Part shown: in pieces, positions 51,362-59,839 of the stretch
Numbering within the stretch: the stretch's first letter is position 1
Layout of the letters: every line of letters begins with the position of its first letter
NCBI GenBank assembly: GCA_019422525.1
Contig: JAHZDE010000001.1
Span: forward strand, 124,001 to 188,000
DNA from: Clostridiales bacterium
Lineage (GTDB): Bacteria; Bacillota; Clostridia; Oscillospirales; Acutalibacteraceae
DNA length: 64,000 nt
Direction of reading: 5' to 3'
The notes under the pieces: model-generated
The model's input: only the letters and a program-made list of their open reading frames with translations
What the model was told of the DNA's origin: nothing
Database searches by the model: none
Made by a program: the position numbers and the translations under genes

Positions 51362-51430
51362 AGTTACAAGTTTTCCCAAAACTTTGTTTGCAGGCAGGTC
51401 GTGTCAACATTTTTGAGGGGAGAAAGAACT

Positions 51431-52090
51431 ATGAAATATGTTTTGGACGTTATTTTCCTTTTGCTCCTGATTTTGTTCTTGGTGTTTGGAGCAAAAAAGG
51501 GGTTCTTCCGGTCAGTGATTGACTTGGTGGGAACCGTTGTGGCTATGGGAGCTGCTGTGTGGCTGGGAGCAGCTGCAGCCCAGTGGTTCTTTGATGGCAT
51601 GCTGCGGGAATCCCTGACATTGCAGGTAGCGGAAGCGCTTCGGAATTCTCCGGCAGGCAATGCACCCGATGTCATACTGTCTGCCTTACCTGATGTTCTT
51701 GCTGGTGCATTAGAGCACTATGGGATTACAGCAGATACCCTGAATCAGGCGATTTCAAATGCCAGCGGTTCTGCGGCTGAAGCGGCCGTCATTGCCATTG
51801 CACCGGCAGTGATTTCGATTCTGAAAGCACTGTTCTCGCTGGTGTTGTTCATTTTTCTGATGGTAATTCTTCGGATTCTTTCCGGAGTAGTCTCTCGTTT
51901 ACTCAAACTTCCGGTACTCAAACAGTTAAACAAAGTACTGGGCGCCCTTTTGGGAGTCGTACAGGCTTTGCTGGTGATTTTGCTGTGCTGTTTCTGTCTG
52001 GAACTGTTATCGCCAGCTGCTTCGCCTACGATTCAAAGCATGGCGGAAAACTCTGTGGTTTATCAAACCTATTTGCAGGCGTGGGAATAG
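51431..52090 (+). CDS. CvpA-family membrane protein
   Basis: 219 residues from ATG 51431 (GGGGAGAAAG before it). Four membrane helices: about 1-20, 30-50, 115-145 and 165-185. The N-terminal GAKKGFFRSVIDLVG is the conserved CvpA start. CvpA proteins are linked to colicin V export in E. coli and to envelope homeostasis elsewhere; the molecular role is not settled. Confidence 0.87.
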   Translation: MKYVLDVIFLLLLILFLVFGAKKGFFRSVIDLVGTVVAMGAAVWLGAAAAQWFFDGMLRESLTLQVAEALRNSPAGNAPDVILSALPDVLAGALEHYGITADTLNQAISNASGSAAEAAVIAIAPAVISILKALFSLVLFIFLMVILRILSGVVSRLLKLPVLKQLNKVLGALLGVVQALLVILLCCFCLELLSPAASPTIQSMAENSVVYQTYLQAWE

Positions 52091-52146
52091 TCCCCCGCTT
52101 TGTTATGAAAAAGGAAATGTTATTGGCGTGAAAGAGGATGTTACAA

Positions 52147-52794
52147 GTGAATCATACAAGCAAAAGCCGAAATCAAAACTGGACCATCCCCAATCTGCTT
52201 TCTGTTTTGCGGATAGTGGTGATTGCCCCGTTTGCCTATTTTTTTCTGCAGGGCCAGCTTTTGTGGGCTGTGCTTTTCCTGGCATTTTCCGGATTGAGCG
52301 ACATGTTCGATGGGATGATAGCGCGAAAATTCAATCAGATTACAGAGCTTGGAAAAATGCTGGACCCATTAGCGGACAAACTGACTCAGGGGACCATTGC
52401 CATTTGTTTGGCAATCAAGCATCCTCTGTTGATTCCCATCTTGCTGATTTTTGTCCTAAAAGAACTGGGAATGCTGATAGGCGGGTGTATTCTTTTGAAA
52501 AAGAAAAAGCGCCCCTGTGCAGCACAATGGTATGGTAAAGTCGCAACAGTCCTGTTTTATGTTTCGGCAGTTTCGATTGTGGTAATGGAAGGCGTGTTCC
52601 ATCTGTATTCTACCATGACTACGGTGATTTCCTACGTGCTGTTGGGGATTACCGCTGCATTTATGATTTATGCCATGGTACGGTATTTTCAGATTTTTCT
52701 GGAGCTTCTGCATTCCGACGACCCCAAAAACAGTTTGGATATCAATAAAGAAATCAAGGCTAAGAAAGGCCAGATGCCTTCGGATGCCAAGTAA
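52147..52794 (+). CDS. pgsA: CDP-alcohol phosphatidyltransferase (PgsA-like)
   Basis: 215 residues from GTG 52147 (AGAGG nine bases upstream; ATG 52138 abuts it). The family signature D-G-x2-A-R-x8-G-x3-D-x3-D is complete in DGMIARKFNQITELGKMLD followed by PLAD. Six membrane helices. It most likely makes phosphatidylglycerophosphate, but cardiolipin-synthase-type members share the motif. A terminator follows. Confidence 0.87.
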   Translation: MNHTSKSRNQNWTIPNLLSVLRIVVIAPFAYFFLQGQLLWAVLFLAFSGLSDMFDGMIARKFNQITELGKMLDPLADKLTQGTIAICLAIKHPLLIPILLIFVLKELGMLIGGCILLKKKKRPCAAQWYGKVATVLFYVSAVSIVVMEGVFHLYSTMTTVISYVLLGITAAFMIYAMVRYFQIFLELLHSDDPKNSLDINKEIKAKKGQMPSDAK

Positions 52795-52809
52795 CCCTAT
52801 TTTGAAGGG

Positions 52810-52844
52810 AAAAAGCTGTCCAAGTACGCCGTGGGACAGCTTTT
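52810..52844 (+). terminator. Terminator after pgsA
   Basis: AAAAGCTGTCC / GGGACAGCTTTT with a 12-base loop. Confidence 0.88.
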
Positions 52845-52886
52845 CATATTTTGTCTGCACGCGGCAGCAGAGAATGGAAGAAAATT

Positions 52887-55181
52887 ATGCTGATGTGTTC
52901 AAGATGCCATAAACGCCCGGCGGTTGTGTTCATCTCACAAACGAACGACACCGCTAATACCCAGGGATTGTGTCTGGTTTGCGCAAAAGAGCTGGGAATT
53001 AAACCCGTCAATGATTTGATGGAAAAAATGGGAATTACCGAAGACCAGCTGGAAGCCATGGCAGAGGAAATGAATGGTTTGATGGCGCTGGAAAATGATA
53101 ATAACGACGAAAACGAGGATGAGGACGGTTTTACTCCTGGTGGAGCAGCTACATTCCCCTCTTTTTTGCAGAATATTTTTCCCGGAATGGAGCAGAACCC
53201 TGCCCAGGAAAATACAGCTGAAAAGGGAAGAAATGCCGGGCATGAGAAAAAAACTCCGAAAAAGAATAAGAGAAAGCATATCTCCGCCTATTGTACAGAT
53301 TTAACTGCCCGGGCTCGAAATGGGGAATTGGACGCTATTATTGGCCGGGACAGGGAGATTGACCGAGTGATTCAGATATTGTCCCGCCGGACTAAAAATA
53401 ATCCCTGTCTGATTGGTGAACCTGGCGTTGGCAAAACGGCTATTGCAGAAGGCCTTGCCCAGCGAATTGCAGCAGGCAATGTTCCTGCAAGACTGAAAAC
53501 CAAGGAAATCCAGCTGCTCGACTTGACGGCCTTGGTAGCGGGAACCCAGTTCCGGGGCCAATTTGAAAGCCGGATTAAAGGGTTGGTGGATGAAGTAAAA
53601 GCGGACGGGAATATTATCCTGTTTATTGATGAGGTGCATAACCTGGTGGGCGCCGGGGATGCCGAGGGCTCTATGAATGCAGCCAATATTTTGAAGCCCG
53701 CTTTGTCCCGCGGAGAAATCCAGGTAATCGGCGCCACAACCTTTGCCGAGTATCGGAAGCATATTGAAAAGGATGCAGCACTTGAGCGGCGTTTCCAGCC
53801 GGTTACGGTGGCCGAGCCTTCTCTCAAGGAGACAGAAGAGATGCTCAGTGGTATTAAGGGATATTATGAAAAATACCATCGAGTACAAGTGTCCGAAGCC
53901 ATGATTCACCGTACAGCTGTTTTGGCAGAGCGGTATATCAATGACCGCTTTTTGCCGGATAAGGCCATCGACCTGTTAGATGAGGCCTGTGCCTGTGCAG
54001 CACTTCGGAACCTACCCATGGCAGAGTATGACACGGTGATGTATCAGTTGGGAAAAATGAAGGAGCAGGAAGAGGCTTTGACCGCTGATGGGGTGGAACC
54101 GGATTATGAAAAGCTGGCTGAAACCCGCTATGAAATTGCCCGGATGGAAAAACAGGCTGAAGAGCTGGCTCCTGCCGCACAGGCTGCTCAGCTGGAAGAA
54201 AAGGATTTGGCCAAAGTGATTGAGCTGTGGACCGGAATTCCTGCCAGCCGTGTACAGGAAAGCGAACTGAACAAGCTGGCTCATCTGGAAGAACGTCTCA
54301 GCGAGCGGGTAATTGGACAAAAAGAGGCTGTCGATGCTCTGGCTGCCGCCATTCGCCGCAGCCGTGTGCAAATCAGTCCTCGCCGCCGCCCGGCTTCCTT
54401 TATTTTTGTAGGTCCCACCGGTGTGGGCAAAACAGAATTGGTGAAGGTTCTTTCTCAGGAACTGTTTGATACCCCGGAAACGCTGATTCGGTTGGATATG
54501 TCGGAATTTATGGAGAAGCACTCCGTTAGCCGGATTATTGGTTCCCCTCCCGGATATGTGGGATATGACGAGGCTGGACAGGTAACCGAAAAAGTTCGCC
54601 GCCGTCCGTATTCGGTTTTGCTCTTTGATGAAATCGAAAAAGCACATCCCGATGTGATGAATATTCTGCTGCAGATTCTGGACGAAGGACATATTACCGA
54701 CGCCCATGGCAGAAATGTGAATTTTGAGAATACGGTAATTGTCATGACTTCCAATGCTGGCAGTGAGAAAAAAGAGTCTGCATTGGGCTTTAACCGCAGT
54801 CAGGCGGATGTGAGCCGTGAAAAAGCCATGAAAGCCCTTTCTGAATTCCTGCGTCCGGAATTTTTGAGCCGTGTTGACGAAGTGATTGTGTTCCGTCCGC
54901 TGGATGTGGATGACTATACCAAGATTGCCAAACTGCTGATGGAAGAATATGTCGGTTCCCTCAAAGAGCGGAATATTACCTTGACCTATGACGATAAGGC
55001 TGCCCGCTGGTTGGCAGAACACTCCATCGGTGGAAAGAGCGGCGCCCGTGATTTGAGAAATCTGATTCGCCGGGAAGTGGAAGACAAGCTGGCATCTGTC
55101 ATTGTAAACCAGGGAGAAGGCGCACTGACGGCAGTGGCAGTGACCGCTGACGAAAACGGTATTCAGGTGCAGACCATTTAA
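52887..55181 (+). CDS. clpE: ClpE-like AAA+ unfoldase with N-terminal zinc finger
   Basis: 764 residues from ATG 52887. The N-terminus holds a C4 zinc finger (C4, C7, C29, C32) as in ClpE, not the double Clp-N repeat of ClpC/ClpA, then an acidic linker (Asp/Glu/Asn-rich, about 70-83) and a basic segment. Two AAA+ modules follow: D1 with GEPGVGKTA and LFIDEVHNLVGAG, D2 with GPTGVGKTE and LLFDEIEKAHPD. The ClpP-docking loop is present as ALGFNRS, so it should feed substrates to ClpP. No ctsR, mcsA or mcsB is adjacent and no CtsR heptad operator was seen. Confidence 0.9.
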   Translation: MLMCSRCHKRPAVVFISQTNDTANTQGLCLVCAKELGIKPVNDLMEKMGITEDQLEAMAEEMNGLMALENDNNDENEDEDGFTPGGAATFPSFLQNIFPGMEQNPAQENTAEKGRNAGHEKKTPKKNKRKHISAYCTDLTARARNGELDAIIGRDREIDRVIQILSRRTKNNPCLIGEPGVGKTAIAEGLAQRIAAGNVPARLKTKEIQLLDLTALVAGTQFRGQFESRIKGLVDEVKADGNIILFIDEVHNLVGAGDAEGSMNAANILKPALSRGEIQVIGATTFAEYRKHIEKDAALERRFQPVTVAEPSLKETEEMLSGIKGYYEKYHRVQVSEAMIHRTAVLAERYINDRFLPDKAIDLLDEACACAALRNLPMAEYDTVMYQLGKMKEQEEALTADGVEPDYEKLAETRYEIARMEKQAEELAPAAQAAQLEEKDLAKVIELWTGIPASRVQESELNKLAHLEERLSERVIGQKEAVDALAAAIRRSRVQISPRRRPASFIFVGPTGVGKTELVKVLSQELFDTPETLIRLDMSEFMEKHSVSRIIGSPPGYVGYDEAGQVTEKVRRRPYSVLLFDEIEKAHPDVMNILLQILDEGHITDAHGRNVNFENTVIVMTSNAGSEKKESALGFNRSQADVSREKAMKALSEFLRPEFLSRVDEVIVFRPLDVDDYTKIAKLLMEEYVGSLKERNITLTYDDKAARWLAEHSIGGKSGARDLRNLIRREVEDKLASVIVNQGEGALTAVAVTADENGIQVQTI

Positions 55182-55319
55182 CGAAAATAAGAGCGGAAGA
55201 ATAAATGCATTTATCCACAAAACAGGCTGTATTTGCACAAATTGCTGGAATATGAATCCGAGTTTTTCCAAAAACTACCCAGTAACGATAAATTATTTTT
55301 AAAATCGCCTGTTTCCCTG

Positions 55320-55348
55320 TTGAAATTTTTATAAATTTTATGTAGAAT
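55320..55348 (+). promoter_or_regulatory. Promoter of the PucR-type regulator gene
   Basis: TTGAAA, 17-base spacer, TAGAAT. It implies a leader of about 135 bases. Confidence 0.72.
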
Positions 55349-55360
55349 GTAACTATAAGT

Positions 55361-55443
55361 GGTTGCGTTGCTGTGTTTGGCTGTTTGTGTGGGTGAGGTG
55401 TACGATAGGGAAATTTGGCGGCAGCAACCAGCCTCGGCCAAAC
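55361..55443 (+). promoter_or_regulatory. Pseudoknot-capable leader RNA upstream of the PucR-type regulator
   Basis: Stem A: GTTGCTG (55367-55373) with CAGCAAC (55422-55428). Stem B: GTTTGGC (55375-55381) with GCCAAAC (55437-55443). Order A-B-A'-B' makes an H-type pseudoknot with 1-, 40- and 8-base connectors, or the stems could be alternatives. No known riboswitch class was recognised. Confidence 0.5.
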
Positions 55444-55490
55444 CGTGTTACAGTGTAATACCGATTTTAGAATAAAGTGAGGGAAAATCT

Positions 55491-56576
55491 ATGTCCAACA
55501 GATTGTTTCAGGGTGTCATTCATCAAATGCGGGATGCTATCGACCGTACCATCGGTGTAATTGATGAAACCTCCGTGATTATTGCCTGCAGTGAGCTGGG
55601 CCGTATTGGTGAGGTGAATGAAAGTGTTACCGCAGAGGCAATGACCTCTCCCAATCCTTTCGTGGTGAATGGGTATACCTATCGCTCTTTTGGCAACCGG
55701 CCCCGCCCGGAATATGCAGTGTTTGTTTCCGGCAATGACCCGGAAGCTGCCCGGTATGCCAATCTGCTGTCCATTTCTCTCAGCAGTATTAAGCAGTACT
55801 ATGACGAGAAATATGACCGCAGCAATTTTATCAAGAATGTGATTTTGGATAATATCCTGCCCGGTGATATTTATTTGAAGGCACGGGAGCTGCGTTTTAA
55901 TTCCGATGTGAACCGTGTGTGCATGCTGATTAAGATTACCAATAAAACGGATATTTCCGCTTATGATGTCATCCAGAACCTGTTCCCGGACAAGAATAAG
56001 GACTTTATCATCAACATCAACGAGACAGATATTGCCTTGGTAAAGGAAATCCGTCCCGGTATTGAAACAAAGGATTTGGATAAGCTGGCTGGTTCGATTG
56101 TAGATACTTTGTCCAGTGAATTCTATACCCATTGTGTGGTGGGTATTGGTACAGTGGTTGCCGGTATTAAGGATTTGGCTCGTTCTTTCAAGGAAGCTCA
56201 GGTAGCTTTGGAAGTAGGAAAGGTGTTCGATACCGAGCGTGCCATTGTCAGCTATGATAATCTGGGTATTGCCCGTTTGATTTATCAGCTGCCCACAACC
56301 CTGTGTGATATGTTCCTGAAAGAAGTGTTCAAGCGCGGTTCTATTGAGTCTCTGGATCAGGAAACCCTGTTCACCATTCAGCGTTTCTTTGAAAATAACC
56401 TGAATGTGTCGGAGACTTCCCGTAAGCTGTTTGTGCATCGGAACACACTGGTGTATCGTTTGGAAAAAATTAAAAAGATTACAGGCTTGGATTTGCGTGA
56501 GTTCGAGGACGCCATCGTATTCAAAGTGGCTCTGATGGTGAAGAAATATCTTTCTTCTAATCCGGTGAAATTCTAA
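55491..56576 (+). CDS. PucR/CdaR-type transcriptional regulator
   Basis: 361 residues. The N-terminal half is a sensor-like domain (RTIGVIDETSVIIACS), the middle is GGDEF-related as in CdaR (VGIGTVVAGIKDLARSFKEAQVALEVG), and the C-terminus is the PucR-type HTH (FFENNLNVSETSRKLFVHRNTLVYRLEKI, core NVSETSRKLFVHRNTL). CdaR relatives respond to sugar diacids or purines. It is a single-gene unit with its own promoter, a long structured leader and a terminator. Effector unknown. Confidence 0.86.
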   Translation: MSNRLFQGVIHQMRDAIDRTIGVIDETSVIIACSELGRIGEVNESVTAEAMTSPNPFVVNGYTYRSFGNRPRPEYAVFVSGNDPEAARYANLLSISLSSIKQYYDEKYDRSNFIKNVILDNILPGDIYLKARELRFNSDVNRVCMLIKITNKTDISAYDVIQNLFPDKNKDFIININETDIALVKEIRPGIETKDLDKLAGSIVDTLSSEFYTHCVVGIGTVVAGIKDLARSFKEAQVALEVGKVFDTERAIVSYDNLGIARLIYQLPTTLCDMFLKEVFKRGSIESLDQETLFTIQRFFENNLNVSETSRKLFVHRNTLVYRLEKIKKITGLDLREFEDAIVFKVALMVKKYLSSNPVKF

Positions 56577-56600
56577 TAAGCCTTTGACGAGTATTGCAAT

Positions 56601-56635
56601 AAAAGTGCCGCAACGTTCGCTTGCGGCACTTTTTT
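56601..56635 (+). terminator. Terminator of the PucR-type regulator gene
   Basis: AAAAGTGCCGCAA / TTGCGGCACTTTT, a 13-bp stem with T-run. Confidence 0.93.
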
Positions 56636-56712
56636 GCGGGAAAATAGCGCAAAATATAAAAAAGATTACAAAATAATTACAAATTTATTCTCAATAAGAA
56701 TTATAAATTCGG

Positions 56713-56741
56713 TTTACATTGTTATTATGTGAACATATCAT
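56713..56741 (+). promoter_or_regulatory. Promoter of the ftsEX operon
   Basis: TTTACA, 17-base spacer, TATCAT (56736-56741). A hairpin CCCGGA/TCCGGG lies in the leader. Confidence 0.62.
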
Positions 56742-56854
56742 TGCGCGGCCTTTTGTCATATCATGGCTGATAATGAAAAACCCGGAGACTTTCCGGGCGT
56801 TACGAATAAGAAATCAAGTTGTACCAAACAAGTGTGGATATGGGAGGGACGAGA

Positions 56855-57580
56855 GTGATAGAGTTTCAGAATGTCTCAAAAACCTACGCCAATGGAACCG
56901 AAGCACTGAAAAATATCAGTATGAAGGTGGAAAAAGGCGAGTTTGTATTTATTGTAGGTTCTTCCGGCGCCGGCAAAAGTACTTTTCTAAAGTTGATTAT
57001 GGGAGAAGAAAAGGCCAGCTCTGGAGAAATTATTGTAAACGGCAAAAAATTGTCGGGCCTTCGCAACCGGGATATTCCCTACTTGCGTAGAACCATGGGA
57101 ATTGTATTCCAGGACTTTCGGCTGATTGATTCTATGACCGTGTACGAAAATGTTGCGTTTGCCATGCATGTGGTAGGAGCTCCGCCTAAAGAAATCAAAA
57201 AGAGAGTCCCGTATATTTTGGGACTGGTAAGCTTGGAAAATAAAGCGAAATGCCTTCCGGCAGAGCTGTCTGGCGGTGAACGCCAGCGTGTGGGCTTGGC
57301 TCGGGCTTTGGTGAATAATCCCAGCATGATTATTGCCGATGAACCTACCGGAAATATTGACCCGGCACTTTCTTATGAAATTGTGGATTTGCTCAGCGAA
57401 ATCAATCGTCGCGGAACCACCATCCTGATGGTAACGCATGAACATAATTTGGTAAAACATTTCCATCGCCGGGTTATCCAGATTCATGGCGGTGAGATTG
57501 TGGCAGATACATTGCGCAAGACTGCGGGACAGGCCCCCGCTGTGGGTACAGAGGAGGGAAAGTCCGATGAAACTGTATAA
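56855..57580 (+). CDS. ftsE: Cell division ATPase FtsE
   Basis: 241 residues from GTG 56855 (GGGAGG seven bases upstream). Walker A GSSGAGKST, Q-loop FQDFRLID, signature LSGGERQR, Walker B IIADEPTGNID. With FtsX it forms a mechanotransducing ABC complex that switches on a periplasmic-side murein hydrolase. It overlaps ftsX by 14 bases. Confidence 0.96.
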   Translation: MIEFQNVSKTYANGTEALKNISMKVEKGEFVFIVGSSGAGKSTFLKLIMGEEKASSGEIIVNGKKLSGLRNRDIPYLRRTMGIVFQDFRLIDSMTVYENVAFAMHVVGAPPKEIKKRVPYILGLVSLENKAKCLPAELSGGERQRVGLARALVNNPSMIIADEPTGNIDPALSYEIVDLLSEINRRGTTILMVTHEHNLVKHFHRRVIQIHGGEIVADTLRKTAGQAPAVGTEEGKSDETV

Positions 57581-58481
57581 TGTTGGCTATTTGTTAAAAG
57601 AAGGTTTTCGCAACCTGAAAAGTAATCGTACTATGACGATTGCTTCGGTTGCGGTGCTGGTATCCTGTTTGATTTTGACAGGTGCAGCAACCTTATTTTC
57701 CATGAATATTGGCCAGGCTATGGAAATGATTGAAGGCAATAACAGCATTACTGTTTATCTGAAAGAAGATATGCCTACCTTGGAATCGGTTCAGGTTGGC
57801 GAAGAACTTCGCAAGGTGGATAATGTGGCAACGTGTGAGTTCGTCCCCAAGGATGAGGCCCTGGAAAGCATGATGAAAATGCTGGGTGACGATGGAACCG
57901 TTTTGGAAGGGCTGACTGGGTCTGAAAACTTTTTGCCAGATGCCTATGATATTTCCATGACGGATTTGACAAAGTATGATGAGACCATTGCCAATATCAA
58001 AAAAGTCGATGGAGTAGACCACATTACCGATTATTCTGATATTGCAGAGAAACTTAATAGCTTGGATAGTTTGGTGAATATGGTAGGCTTCTGGGTAGTA
58101 TTGCTGCTGGGAATTGTCTCCTTGTTTATTATTGCCAATACGGTCCGGGTTACCATGTATTCCCGTCGGATGGAAATTAGCATTATGAAGTCTGTTGGTG
58201 CAACAAACTGGTTTGTCCGCTGGCCCTTCGTGGTAGAAGGCGTGGTGATCGGCTTGATTGCCGGTGCTTTGGCCAGTATTCTTCTGTTTGTGCTGTATAA
58301 CAGCGTTATGCAGGTGATTTCCGGAATCGCAGCCTTCTTTACGCCCATTGCTATGAATGAGCTTGTGTTGCCTTATACACTGGGCTTTATGCTGGCTGGA
58401 GCGGCTTTTGGCGCTTTGGGCGGTATGATTTCCATTGGGAAATATTTGCGCAAAGGAGGAAGCGAACTTGTTGCACTGTAA
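57567..58481 (+). CDS. ftsX: Cell division permease-like protein FtsX
   Basis: 304 residues from ATG 57567 (GGAGGG nine bases upstream). Four membrane helices: about 24-45, 172-195, 222-245 and 270-290. A large extracellular loop between helices 1 and 2 (about 50-165) is where the hydrolase partner docks. SRRMEISIMKSVGATNWFVRWPF-like coupling sequence (core RMEISIMKSVGA) is typical. Translationally coupled on both sides. Confidence 0.95.
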   Translation: MKLYNVGYLLKEGFRNLKSNRTMTIASVAVLVSCLILTGAATLFSMNIGQAMEMIEGNNSITVYLKEDMPTLESVQVGEELRKVDNVATCEFVPKDEALESMMKMLGDDGTVLEGLTGSENFLPDAYDISMTDLTKYDETIANIKKVDGVDHITDYSDIAEKLNSLDSLVNMVGFWVVLLLGIVSLFIIANTVRVTMYSRRMEISIMKSVGATNWFVRWPFVVEGVVIGLIAGALASILLFVLYNSVMQVISGIAAFFTPIAMNELVLPYTLGFMLAGAAFGALGGMISIGKYLRKGGSELVAL

Positions 58482-59733
58482 GAAATATATTGCAAGAGGG
58501 CTGAAAGCGGCAGGCGCTTTGGTGTTGGCTGCTACAATGATTTTTACCTTGCAGCCGCAGAGTGGTGTACAGCCGGTATCAGCTGCTTCTACCCTTTCCG
58601 AACTGCAGGAACGTCAAAAGGAATTGCAGTCTCAAAAATCGGAAAATGATAAGAAACTGGACGAACTGAAAAAGGATACTGCCAAACAGGAAGAGTATAA
58701 GGAAACTCTGAATGCACAGATTGAAACGGTCCAGCAGGAAATTGATTCCTATAATTTGGAGATTAATCAGCTGAACAGCCAGATTTCGGAAAAAGAGGCC
58801 GAGATTGCGGATAAGCAGGTTTCCATTGACGAAAACTTTGAAAAGTTGAAAGAACGCCTTTGCGCTTTGTACAAGGCGGGAGAGGCTTCTACATTGGCCA
58901 TTGTGCTGGATGCAGATAATCTTTCGGATATGCTTCGGAAAGCTGAAATAATGAAGGCGGTTACGGAGCACGATACGGATTTGATGGATACGCTGAAATC
59001 CGAGATGAAAGATATTGAAAGCCAAAAGGCCGAGATTCAGGCCAGCAAGGAAGAGCTTACCCAAAGCCGCACAGAACTGCAGGATAGCCAGCAGGAGCTT
59101 ACAGAACTGATGGCAGAGGCTGATTCTTTGTTGACGGATTTGGAAAAACAGCAAAAGCAGCTGGAAATGGAAAATGAATCCCTGGATAAAGATATGCAGG
59201 AAGCCGACGCTGCTTTGGATGAATGGTATGCAGAGTATTATGCCAATAAACAGGAGGAAAGCTCTGGCAATAATAACAATTCCGGCTCTTCGACCTCCGG
59301 TGGAAGTTCTTCTGGAAACAGTGGCAGCAGTACCCCTGTAGACGGTACTGGTCAATTTATGTGGCCTGTCCCCGGCTACTATGGAGCCATTACGCAAGGG
59401 TTCCATTCCGGACATAAAGGGTTGGATATCTCCGGTGGCGGTATTTATGGCCAGCCTATTGTAGCAGCTGATTCCGGATATGTAATGTTTGCCGGATTTG
59501 GTAGCGCCGCCAACTCCCACAACCGCTATGGATATTGTGTGGATATTGACCATGGCAATGGGTATGCCAGCCGTTATGCACACTGCAGTGCCTTGACAGT
59601 CAGCACGGGTACGTATGTAACAAAAGGCCAGATTATCGGATATGTTGGAAATACAGGTGAATCCTATGGTTCCCACCTGCATTTTGAAATCCGTTATTAT
59701 GGTACTCCTGTCAATCCCAGTAACTTTGTATAA
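58468..59733 (+). CDS. PcsB/EnvC-like murein hydrolase (coiled coil plus M23 LytM domain)
   Basis: 421 residues from TTG 58468 (GGAGG eight bases upstream, overlapping ftsX by 14). Signal peptide about 1-40; a long Glu/Lys/Gln-rich coiled coil (about 45-260) as in PcsB and EnvC, which binds FtsX; a Gly/Ser/Asn linker (265-290); and a C-terminal M23 peptidase domain with GHKGLDI and SHLHFEI, which keep the zinc histidines and aspartate. So this looks like an active endopeptidase regulated by FtsEX, cutting septal peptidoglycan. Confidence 0.92.
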   Translation: MLHCKKYIARGLKAAGALVLAATMIFTLQPQSGVQPVSAASTLSELQERQKELQSQKSENDKKLDELKKDTAKQEEYKETLNAQIETVQQEIDSYNLEINQLNSQISEKEAEIADKQVSIDENFEKLKERLCALYKAGEASTLAIVLDADNLSDMLRKAEIMKAVTEHDTDLMDTLKSEMKDIESQKAEIQASKEELTQSRTELQDSQQELTELMAEADSLLTDLEKQQKQLEMENESLDKDMQEADAALDEWYAEYYANKQEESSGNNNNSGSSTSGGSSSGNSGSSTPVDGTGQFMWPVPGYYGAITQGFHSGHKGLDISGGGIYGQPIVAADSGYVMFAGFGSAANSHNRYGYCVDIDHGNGYASRYAHCSALTVSTGTYVTKGQIIGYVGNTGESYGSHLHFEIRYYGTPVNPSNFV

Positions 59734-59839
59734 TTTCCCTTTGCAGAACCAGGGACAGGAAACTTGAAGAAAGATTCCTGCCCCTGGTTTGTGTCTTATT
59801 GTATCCCAGCGCATTATAACTGGAAGGATGAAAAAGGGT

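Larger units (their letters stand above)
55182..55490. other. Intergenic region between clpE and the PucR-type regulator
   Basis: 309 bases, AT-rich first half then GC-rich. No terminator with a clear T-run was found after clpE. It contains the promoter (55320-55348) and the structured leader (55361-55443) of the regulator. Confidence 0.6.
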
